DNA of 5,751 nt, from assembly GCA_030150585.1 (NCBI GenBank), contig JASLFM010000449.1, positions 1 to 5,751 on the forward strand, given 5' to 3'. Source of the DNA: Acidovorax sp. (GTDB lineage: Bacteria; Pseudomonadota; Gammaproteobacteria; Burkholderiales; Burkholderiaceae_C). Positions 1-4,981 of this stretch are shown here, one piece after another. Below the pieces are notes generated by a model. It was not told the origin of the DNA. It searched no databases and was given only the letters and a program-made list of their open reading frames with translations. The position numbers and the translations under genes are program-made. Numbering within the stretch: position 1 is the first letter of the stretch; every line of letters begins with the position of its first letter.

Positions 1-70
1 GCCCGCGGCCGGTGCGCGTGCGCGGCGTGGCGAGGGCTTCAGCGGGGCGGGTCTTGGCGGGTGTGGGCAT
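1..70 (-). CDS. Truncated 5' end of a minus-strand gene, possibly a TetR-type regulator
   Basis: An open reading frame starts with ATG at 70-68 on the minus strand and runs off the left edge of the window. Only 23 residues are visible; they begin MPTPAKTRPAEAL and end in an Arg/Thr/Gly-rich stretch (RTRTGRG). A short basic N-terminal tail of this kind often precedes the helix-turn-helix of TetR-family regulators. A perfect palindrome of the sort TetR proteins bind lies 13 bp upstream, so an autoregulated TetR regulator is a reasonable guess. No conserved domain is visible, so this is inference from context. There is no clear Shine-Dalgarno sequence just upstream of the ATG. It would be transcribed in the same direction as slmA and lies 102 bp downstream of it. 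Confidence 0.4.
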   Translation of the reverse strand, partial: MPTPAKTRPAEALATPRTRTGRG

Positions 71-74
71 GGGA

Positions 75-108
75 GCTGCAAAAACGAACGTTCGTTCTAT
101 TTTGCAGC
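75..108. promoter_or_regulatory. Nested inverted repeats, probable TetR-type operator
   Basis: The 14-mer AACGAACGTTCGTT at 83-96 is a perfect palindrome. Around it, with its centre shifted by 2 bp, is a second inverted repeat: GCTGCAAAA at 75-83 and TTTTGCAGC at 100-108. The element lies just upstream of the truncated minus-strand gene starting at 70, in a gap of 102 bp. Size, symmetry and position fit an operator for a dimeric helix-turn-helix repressor. The cognate protein is unknown; the truncated gene itself is the first candidate. Confidence 0.6.
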
Positions 109-135
109 AAATTCCCCCCAGCCCCCGAATACCCC

Positions 136-157
136 GGAAAAATAGGGAGGCGCCTCC
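136..157 (-). terminator. Possible weak intrinsic terminator of slmA
   Basis: On the minus strand, 16 nt after the slmA stop codon, there is a perfect 12-bp palindrome GGAGGCGCCTCC (157-146). It is followed by CTATTTTTCC, which has a run of five T. As an RNA hairpin the palindrome can only form a stem of about four pairs with a four-base loop, so it would be a weak terminator. The position fits well; the short stem argues against it. Confidence 0.3.
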
Positions 158-172
158 AAATGGGCGCGGCCG

Positions 173-835
173 TCAGAGGATGAGCGCGAGGCTGGCGTCG
201 AGGTGCTCGGTCGGCAGCAGGCGGAAGCCCGAGCGCGCGAAGCGCTGCAGCCGACCCACCGCGAACGCCGTGAGCACGCCGGCCGCGACCTGCGCGTCCA
301 CCGTGGGCGTGGTGGAGCCGCGCGCGTCGGCCGCCGTGCGCAGGCACTGGCGCAGCGTGGACTCGATGCGGTCGAAGAACTGGTTCATGCGCTGCTGCAG
401 CCGCTCATGTTCGAACACGAGGGCATCGCCCACCATCACGCGCACCATGCCCGGGTTGCGCTCGCCGAACTGCAGCAGCAGCGCCACCACGCGCGTGGCC
501 TGGCGCGCGCCATCGGCCGCGGGATGGCCGGGGTCGGGCACCTCGCGCCCCACGATCTGCTGCACCAGCGTGAAGACGGACTGCTCGATGAACTCGATGA
601 GCCCCTCGAACATCTGCGCCTTGCTCGCGAAGTGGCGGTACAGCGCGGCCTCGCTCACCTCCAGCCGGGCCGCGAGCGCAGCGGTGGTGATGCGCTCGGC
701 ACCGGGCTTTTCGAGCATGGATGCCAGCGCCTGCAGGATCTGCACGCGCCGCTCGCCCGGCTTGGGCCGCTTGCGCGCCGCCGGAGCCTCGCTGCCGGAG
801 GCCAAGGTGTCATGGGGGGGCGGAAGCTCTGGCAT
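173..835 (-). CDS. slmA: Nucleoid occlusion factor SlmA (TetR-fold)
   Basis: The product is a 220-residue TetR-fold protein. In E. coli, SlmA binds specific chromosomal sites and blocks FtsZ ring assembly over the nucleoid, and I infer the same role here. Residues 28-76 form the DNA-binding domain, with a helix-turn-helix around TTAALAARLEVSEAALYRHF (50-69). The ligand/FtsZ-binding half carries the SlmA hallmark block GERNPGMVRVMVGDALVFE (124-142), closely matching the E. coli block GERNPGLTR..TGHALMFE as I remember it, followed by RLQQRMNQFFDRIESTLRQ. The N-terminus is about 20 residues longer than in E. coli (198 aa) and rich in Pro, Ala and Arg. The ATG at 835 was chosen because the next Met lies inside the DNA-binding domain; no good Shine-Dalgarno precedes it. 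An alternative is a general TetR repressor, but the block at 124-159 favours SlmA. It follows the diguanylate cyclase gene in the same direction, 79 bp downstream. Confidence 0.85.
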   Translation of the reverse strand: MPELPPPHDTLASGSEAPAARKRPKPGERRVQILQALASMLEKPGAERITTAALAARLEVSEAALYRHFASKAQMFEGLIEFIEQSVFTLVQQIVGREVPDPGHPAADGARQATRVVALLLQFGERNPGMVRVMVGDALVFEHERLQQRMNQFFDRIESTLRQCLRTAADARGSTTPTVDAQVAAGVLTAFAVGRLQRFARSGFRLLPTEHLDASLALIL

Positions 836-845
836 GAAGGGGAAA

Positions 846-861
846 CAAATGTATGCATTTG
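846..861. promoter_or_regulatory. Inverted repeat upstream of slmA, possible operator
   Basis: CAAATG (846-851) and CATTTG (856-861) form an inverted repeat separated by four bases, 10 bp upstream of the slmA start codon. The stretch is AT-rich in an otherwise GC-rich region. Its location over the likely promoter or leader of slmA suggests a regulator site, perhaps for a TetR-family protein. It does not resemble the E. coli SlmA consensus GTGAGTACTCAC, so autoregulation by SlmA is not supported by the sequence. Confidence 0.4.
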
Positions 862-870
862 ATTCTCGCA

Positions 871-895
871 CAGCGCTTCGCGATTGCCAGCGCTG
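871..895 (-). other. Hairpin between the cyclase gene and slmA
   Basis: CAGCGCT (871-877) and AGCGCTG (889-895) form a perfect 7-bp stem with an 11-base loop, 19 bases after the cyclase stop codon on the minus strand. No T run follows it in the direction of transcription, so it is not a classical Rho-independent terminator. It could mark the 3' end of the cyclase transcript, stabilise it, or attenuate read-through into slmA. Confidence 0.4.
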
Positions 896-914
896 CAAAA
901 GCCTCGGACGGACC

Positions 915-2078
915 CTACCGCGCGGGCTCCACCACCACCCGGTTGCGTCCCGCCGCCTTGCCACGGTACAGGGCCTCGTCGGCGCGGCGGATCGTGGCCT
1001 CCACCGATTCACCGACCCGGTACTGCGCCACGCCGATGGTGGCCGTCATCCCCGACGCAATGCCAGTCATGCCCGTCCAGTTCGCACCGGCGATCTGCAG
1101 GCGCAGGCGCTCGAGCGCATCAACCGCCTGCTCCGCATTGGTGTCGGGCATGACCAGCAGAAATTCCTCGCCGCCATAACGGCCGATGCGGTCCACGGCC
1201 CGCGTGCAGCTCGCCAGCAACGCCCCGAATGCGCGCAACACACGGTCGCCTGCCGCGTGGCCGTGGCGGTCATTGACGCGCTTGAAGTGATCGATATCGA
1301 GCAGCGCCACGCAGAACGGCTGCTGGCTGCGGTCCAACAGCTCGCGCTGGCGGTGCAGGCTCTCCATGATCCCGCGCCGGTTGGCCACCCCCGTGAGTTC
1401 GTCGCTGCGCACCAGGGTTTCAATCTGCGCCAGCGCGGCGCCCAGCTTGTCGTTGACCACGCTGAGCCGGTACTGAATGCCACGAAAAAAGGTCACCAGC
1501 AGAACGCACCGTGCCACGCCGCCCAGCACCACGCCCACGGTGAGCAACTGGCCCGGCAGCGCGTCGGTGGGCATGCGCATGTAGGGGCCCACCCAGAAAA
1601 TGGCCCCGCTCGCGGCAAGCAGCGCAAGCCCCCACGTCACAGCGAAGCTCATGCGGCTGCGGGCCAGAAAGCCGTCGGCACTGAACGCGATCAGCATGAC
1701 CAGCGCCTGGAAGGCCACCTGCGGCGCGGCCACGAGCAAGCCCAGCGCGCCGACGATGGACACGGCCTGGTGCACGACGAACAGCCCCGGGTCGCGCCGG
1801 GTGTGGCACCAGCCGCTCGCATAGGCCCAGGTGATGAAACCCATGCCGCTGGCCACCCACAAGCCATAGGCGCCCAGCACGGTCTCGGGGATGTAGCCCA
1901 CGATGCAAAAGCCCACCAGCAGCAGAAAAGCGTAGAGGTGGCTGATCAGTACGAAGAAATGCAGCTGCCAGGTGCGGCGAAGCCAGCGCTGGCGATGGGC
2001 TTCGCTGTCCGCATGCGCGGAGGACGGAGATGGCGCCCACAGCGAGGCCAGGGGCGGAGGGTCGGGTACAGAAGTCAC
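915..2078 (-). CDS. Membrane-anchored diguanylate cyclase (GGDEF domain)
   Basis: This 387-residue protein should make the second messenger cyclic di-GMP from two GTP at the inner membrane. About six hydrophobic segments (roughly 38-60, 66-86, 98-117, 120-137, 143-165, 176-198) form the N-terminal half, followed by a short linker helix and a C-terminal GGDEF domain (about 222-385). The signature is intact: GGEEF at 302-306, preceded by DELTGVANRR (226-235), DIDHFKRVND (261-270), and the late motif ADEALYRGKAAGRNRV (366-381). An RxxD product-inhibition site (R293-A-V-D296) sits exactly five residues before GGEEF, so feedback inhibition by c-di-GMP is expected. No EAL or HD-GYP domain is present. 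The start is GTG at 2078; no ATG, GTG or TTG lies between it and the in-frame stop codon (TGA) at 2129-2127, and no clear Shine-Dalgarno is seen. The membrane part is not one I can name, so the input signal is unknown. Confidence 0.9.
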   Translation of the reverse strand: MTSVPDPPPLASLWAPSPSSAHADSEAHRQRWLRRTWQLHFFVLISHLYAFLLLVGFCIVGYIPETVLGAYGLWVASGMGFITWAYASGWCHTRRDPGLFVVHQAVSIVGALGLLVAAPQVAFQALVMLIAFSADGFLARSRMSFAVTWGLALLAASGAIFWVGPYMRMPTDALPGQLLTVGVVLGGVARCVLLVTFFRGIQYRLSVVNDKLGAALAQIETLVRSDELTGVANRRGIMESLHRQRELLDRSQQPFCVALLDIDHFKRVNDRHGHAAGDRVLRAFGALLASCTRAVDRIGRYGGEEFLLVMPDTNAEQAVDALERLRLQIAGANWTGMTGIASGMTATIGVAQYRVGESVEATIRRADEALYRGKAAGRNRVVVEPAR

Positions 2079-2270
2079 AAGCAGCGGCCGCAGGCAACGC
2101 GGAACCCGGACGGGCCCGCACGACGATCATGCAGGCCATTGTGACCGCTTCGCGCGCAGCCCGCGCAGTTCTTCCTACCCACAAATCGCATCCCCCTCCC
2201 ACCCGCCTCAGGCCGGTGCACCGCCTTCGCGCCACGGACATCCTTCACGCCAAAAAAACACAAAAAATAA

Positions 2271-2301
2271 ACGTAATCCCCTACTTCTTTACGTAAATCC
2301 C
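2271..2301. repeat. Direct repeat ACGTAA(A)TCCC, possible activator site
   Basis: ACGTAATCCC (2271-2280) recurs as ACGTAAATCCC (2291-2301), starts 20 bp apart, about two helical turns. The second copy overlaps a perfect 10-bp palindrome TTTACGTAAA (2288-2297). Both copies lie just upstream of the candidate -35 box of the oxidoreductase gene, roughly 40 to 70 bp before the predicted transcription start, which is a usual place for an activator. Which protein binds is unknown. Confidence 0.45.
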
Positions 2302-2304
2302 ACA

Positions 2305-2334
2305 TTGACCCTGCGAATTATCCCCAACGACAAT
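2305..2334 (+). promoter_or_regulatory. Candidate sigma-70 promoter of the catabolic gene run
   Basis: TTGACC (2305-2310) matches the -35 consensus in five of six positions. GACAAT (2329-2334) matches the -10 consensus in four of six, including the key A at position 2 and the final T; the spacer is 18 bp. Transcription would begin near 2341, giving a leader of only about 20 nt before the ATG at 2361. This is a sequence match only. Confidence 0.5.
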
Positions 2335-2337
2335 CTG

Positions 2338-2359
2338 TTTTGTACTTTTTTTGTATTTT
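2338..2359 (+). repeat. 11-bp tandem repeat in the T-rich leader
   Basis: TTTTGTACTTT (2338-2348) is followed at once by TTTTGTATTTT (2349-2359), a tandem pair with a single mismatch. It ends one base before the oxidoreductase start codon and replaces any Shine-Dalgarno sequence. The transcript leader would be almost pure U with scattered G and A. Confidence 0.6.
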
Positions 2360-2360
2360 T

Positions 2361-3239
2361 ATGAAAACCATCATTCTCGGTGGCGGCGTGGTCGGACAGT
2401 GCTACGCCCAGGCCCTGGCGGCGCAGGGCCACGCTCTGGCCGGCTTCTGCGATCCGCAGCCCGGCGACGCGCTGCGGGCCCTGGCCCAGGCCCACGGTGC
2501 CCCCATCCATGCCGAACCCGGTGCCTGGATGCAGGGTGCGGAGCTGGCCGTGAGCGCGGTGTTCGGCACCGCAGCGCTCGGCGTGGCGCGGGCGGCGCTC
2601 GCCCACCTGCCGCGCGGCGCGCTCTACGTGGACATGACCACGGCCGACCCCGAGGACATGGTGCGCGCCGACCAGATCGCGCAGGCCGGCGGCCACCGCT
2701 TCGTGGACGTGGCCATCACGGGTGCCGTGAACCTCAGCGGCGCGCGTACCCCCCTGCTGTGCGCCGGCGGCAGCGCCGCCGAGGTGGCCGCGCTGCTCGG
2801 CGCCTGCGGCGCGCCCATCCGCACGGTGGGCGCGCGGCCTGGCGACGCGGCCTCGCTCAAGCTGCTGCGCAGCATCTTCACCAAGGGCATGGAGGCCCTG
2901 GCCGTGGAGTGCCTCGTGACGGCCGAGCGCAAGGGCCTGCGCGCCGAACTGCACGAGGTGCTGTCGGACATCGACGAAGGCTCGCTGCGCGAGACCATGG
3001 AATCGATGGTGCGCACCCACATTCCGCATGCGGCGCGCCGCCGCAACGAGGTCATCGAAGCGCAGCGCCAGATGCGCCTCGCAGGCGTGGCCCCCATCGT
3101 GCTGCCCGGCGTGGAGCAACTGTTCGAGCGCACCCAGCAGGCGCTGGCCGCGCAGGGCTACGGCGGCCAGAACACTGCCGACGCGCTGGCCTGGCTCGCA
3201 CAGCAGGCGGCCTGCAAAGACGCCAGCAACCGCGCCTGA
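2361..3239 (+). CDS. NAD(P)-dependent oxidoreductase, beta-hydroxyacid dehydrogenase superfamily, DUF1932 type
   Basis: This 292-residue cytoplasmic enzyme should oxidise a hydroxy acid (or reduce the keto acid) with NAD(P). The N-terminal Rossmann fold starts at residue 1 with MKTIILGGGVVG, giving the GxGxxG loop (7-12). An Asp (D31) at the end of the second strand suggests NAD rather than NADP. DMTTADPEDM (91-100) and DVAITGAVNLSGARTPLLCAGG (116-137) match the conserved family stretches next to the cofactor and substrate. K167 in GDAASLKLLRSIFTKG (161-176) aligns by eye with the catalytic lysine. The C-terminal half (about 185-265) fits DUF1932, found in 6-phosphogluconate-dehydrogenase-like proteins. 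I chose ATG 2361 because the Rossmann strand begins directly there; an in-frame TTG at 2340 would add seven residues of no family similarity. There is no Shine-Dalgarno. It is the first of three same-strand genes, 54 bp before the Bug gene. The substrate is unknown. Confidence 0.85.
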   Translation: MKTIILGGGVVGQCYAQALAAQGHALAGFCDPQPGDALRALAQAHGAPIHAEPGAWMQGAELAVSAVFGTAALGVARAALAHLPRGALYVDMTTADPEDMVRADQIAQAGGHRFVDVAITGAVNLSGARTPLLCAGGSAAEVAALLGACGAPIRTVGARPGDAASLKLLRSIFTKGMEALAVECLVTAERKGLRAELHEVLSDIDEGSLRETMESMVRTHIPHAARRRNEVIEAQRQMRLAGVAPIVLPGVEQLFERTQQALAAQGYGGQNTADALAWLAQQAACKDASNRA

Positions 3240-3293
3240 CACCCGCCCCGGTTCTTTTTTCGTTCTTCCCCGCACCCACAACCATCAGGAGAC

Positions 3294-4268
3294 ATGTCCG
3301 TGCATCTGCTTCGACGCCTACTCGCCACCACCTGCCTGCTGGCTGCCGGCACGGCCGCGCTCGCGCAGGGCTACCCCGCGCGCCCCATCAAGTTCATCGT
3401 GCCCTTCCCGCCCGGCGGCGGCACCGACAACCTCACGCGGCTGGTGGCCACCAAGCTCAACGAGACGCTGCAATGGACCATCGCCGTGGAGAACAAGCCC
3501 GGCGCGGGCGGCAACCTCGCGCTGGACACCACGGCCAAGGCGCCCGCCGACGGCTACACGCTCGTCATGGCGCAGACCGACAACGTGGTGCTCAACCCGC
3601 TGCTGTACTCCAAGCTCACCTACGACCCTGCCAAGGACCTGATCCCCGTGGGCCTGGTCGCGAGCGGCCCGGCGGTGCTCGTCGTGCGCGCCGACTCGCC
3701 CTACAAGTCGCTCGCCGACCTCGTGGCCGCCGCCAAGGCCAAGCCCGGCGCACTCACCTTCGCCTCGCCCGGCACGGGCACAGTGGCGCACCTCATCAGC
3801 GAGTTGTGGCAGAAAAGCTCGGGCATGAAGCTCACGCACGTGCCCTACCGCGGCATGGCACAGGCGCTGCCCGACCTGATCGGCGGCCAGGTGGATATGT
3901 ACATGGGCTCCATCCCCACGCTGCAAAGCCACATCAAGGGCGGCAAGGTGCGCGCGCTCGCCGTGACCACGCCCCAGCGCTCGCCCGTGCTGCCCAGCGT
4001 GCCAACCTACACCGAATCGGGCATCGCGGGCGTGGAGCTGGCCAGCGTCTGGGGCGTCATGGCGCCCGCGGGCACGCCGGCCGACGTGGTGCAGAAGCTC
4101 AACACCGAGATCAACAAGGTGCTGCAACTTCCCGACACGCGCGAAAAAATCCTGGCAAGCGGCGCCGACATCCTCGGCGGCACGCCCAAGGAGATGGGCG
4201 ACCTCTACGCCCGCGACCGCGCACGCCTTGCGCCCGTGGTGCGCGACTCGGGCACCAAGCTCGACTGA
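3294..4268 (+). CDS. Bug-family (TctC-like) periplasmic tricarboxylate-type solute-binding protein
   Basis: The product is a 324-residue exported binding protein of the Bug/TctC family (PF03401), which captures carboxylic acids for tripartite tricarboxylate transporters or for signalling. A signal peptide (1-24) has basic residues RR, a hydrophobic core and a cleavage site ALA|QG; there is no lipobox cysteine. Family motifs follow: YPARPIKFIVPFPPGGGTDNLTR (27-49, with conserved D45), ENKPGAGGNLA (66-76), ADGYTL (85-90), FASPGTGTVAHL (156-167), HVPYRGMAQALPDLIGGQVDMY (182-203) and GGKVRALAVTT (216-226). The start needs care: AGGAG at 3287-3291 lies only 2 nt before ATG 3294 but 8 nt before an in-frame GTG at 3300, which is the better spacing and leaves a complete signal peptide two residues shorter. 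No TctA/TctB membrane genes are nearby, so it is an orphan Bug protein. It sits between the dehydrogenase and aldolase genes, which links it to their substrate. Confidence 0.9.
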   Translation: MSVHLLRRLLATTCLLAAGTAALAQGYPARPIKFIVPFPPGGGTDNLTRLVATKLNETLQWTIAVENKPGAGGNLALDTTAKAPADGYTLVMAQTDNVVLNPLLYSKLTYDPAKDLIPVGLVASGPAVLVVRADSPYKSLADLVAAAKAKPGALTFASPGTGTVAHLISELWQKSSGMKLTHVPYRGMAQALPDLIGGQVDMYMGSIPTLQSHIKGGKVRALAVTTPQRSPVLPSVPTYTESGIAGVELASVWGVMAPAGTPADVVQKLNTEINKVLQLPDTREKILASGADILGGTPKEMGDLYARDRARLAPVVRDSGTKLD

Positions 4269-4306
4269 TCTGCCCTCTTTCCACCCTCCAGAACCCAGAC
4301 ACCACC

Positions 4307-4981
4307 ATGATCGGACTCCAGATCCTGAAGCGCGAGCGCGCCGTCAGCCTCGACCTCGCGCGCCAATTCCTCGACGTGCCCGTCGCCAACGTGAGCGACT
4401 GCATGGCGCGCATGAGCGCGGGCGGCGCGCAGCTGCGGCCCATGCACGCGGGCGGGCGCATGGCCGGCCCCGCGCTCACCGTGAAGACGCGCCCCGGCGA
4501 CAACCTCATGATCCACAAGGCGCTGCAGCTCGCACGGCCCGGCGACGTGATCGTCGTGGACGCGGGCGGCGACCTCACCAACGCGCTGATCGGCGAGATC
4601 ATGGTCGGCGATGCCGTGCGCCGCCAGCTCGGCGGCTTCGTGATCCACGGCGCCATCCGCGACGCGGGCGCGATCCGCGAAGGCCGCTTTCCCGTGTTCG
4701 CAGCGGGCGTGACGCACCGCGGCCCCTACAAGGACGGCCCCGGCGAGATCAACGTACCCATCGCGCTGAACGGCATGGTGATCGAGCCCGGCGACCTCGT
4801 GATCGGTGACGACGACGGCCTGCTGTGCGTGCCCTACGCCGAGGCCGAAGCCCTGCTCGCGGCCGCGCGCCAGAAGCAGGAGGTGGAGGCGAAGATGGTG
4901 GCCGAGATCGCCGACGGCAGCTACCGCGCACCCTGGATCGACGAGACGCTCAAGCGCCTGAACTGCCCGGTGCAGGCGTAG
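4307..4981 (+). CDS. RraA-like class II aldolase (HMG/CHA aldolase family)
   Basis: This 224-residue protein belongs to the RraA fold family, which includes metal-dependent 4-hydroxy-4-methyl-2-oxoglutarate / 4-carboxy-4-hydroxy-2-oxoadipate aldolases that release pyruvate, and also the shorter RNase E inhibitor RraA. Motifs seen: VSDCMARM near the start (29-36), GPALTVKTRPGDN (54-66), RPGDVIVVDAGGD (77-89), GGFVIHGAIRDAGAIR (109-124) with the R118-D119 pair, and IEPGDLVIGDDDGLLCVP (159-176). An acidic residue, E97, lies 21 positions before R118, matching the acidic-x20-R-D arrangement of the aldolases. Length well above E. coli RraA (about 160 aa), the R-D pair and the catabolic context favour an enzyme over an RNase E regulator. 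A helical C-terminal extension (about 177-224) follows. The ATG lies 38 bp after the Bug stop without an obvious Shine-Dalgarno. Its last 32 bp overlap the convergent regulator gene. Confidence 0.85.
   Translation: MIGLQILKRERAVSLDLARQFLDVPVANVSDCMARMSAGGAQLRPMHAGGRMAGPALTVKTRPGDNLMIHKALQLARPGDVIVVDAGGDLTNALIGEIMVGDAVRRQLGGFVIHGAIRDAGAIREGRFPVFAAGVTHRGPYKDGPGEINVPIALNGMVIEPGDLVIGDDDGLLCVPYAEAEALLAAARQKQEVEAKMVAEIADGSYRAPWIDETLKRLNCPVQA

Larger units (their letters stand above)
2079..2360. other. Intergenic region between divergent genes, with an AT-rich island
   Basis: This 282-bp gap separates the divergent cyclase and oxidoreductase genes. The left part (2079-2240) is GC-rich like the flanks; I see no gene or clear promoter for the cyclase there. 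From about 2250 the composition changes abruptly to AT-rich, with A tracts at 2252-2258 and 2262-2266, direct repeats, a candidate promoter and a T-rich leader, listed separately. Confidence 0.7.

Noticed and set aside
39..347. Minus-strand frame of 102 codons crossing the slmA 3' end and the palindrome
   Set aside because: It overlaps slmA in another frame and passes through the operator; no domain features and no ribosome site.
12..2144. A 710-codon open frame on the plus strand opposite slmA and the cyclase gene
   Set aside because: The translation is low-complexity and rich in Arg, Ala, His and Gln with no recognisable domain; it is the antisense shadow expected in GC-rich DNA.
1420..2241. 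Minus-strand frame of 273 codons overlapping the cyclase N-terminal region and the intergenic gap
   Set aside because: It is out of frame with the clear membrane segments of the cyclase and has no recognisable content.
3228..3262. Possible terminator after the dehydrogenase (AACCG...CGGTT followed by a T run)
   Set aside because: The stem has only five pairs around a loop of about 17 bases, overlaps the stop codon, and would cut the three-gene run; too weak to call.
2289..3281. Minus-strand frame of 330 codons opposite the dehydrogenase
   Set aside because: His/Arg/Gly/Ala-rich antisense shadow of a well-supported gene.
2351..4981. An 876-codon plus-strand frame running through the dehydrogenase and Bug genes into the aldolase gene
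   Set aside because: Only the last 224 codons, from ATG 4307, resemble a protein family; the rest is Arg/Pro-rich out-of-frame sequence.
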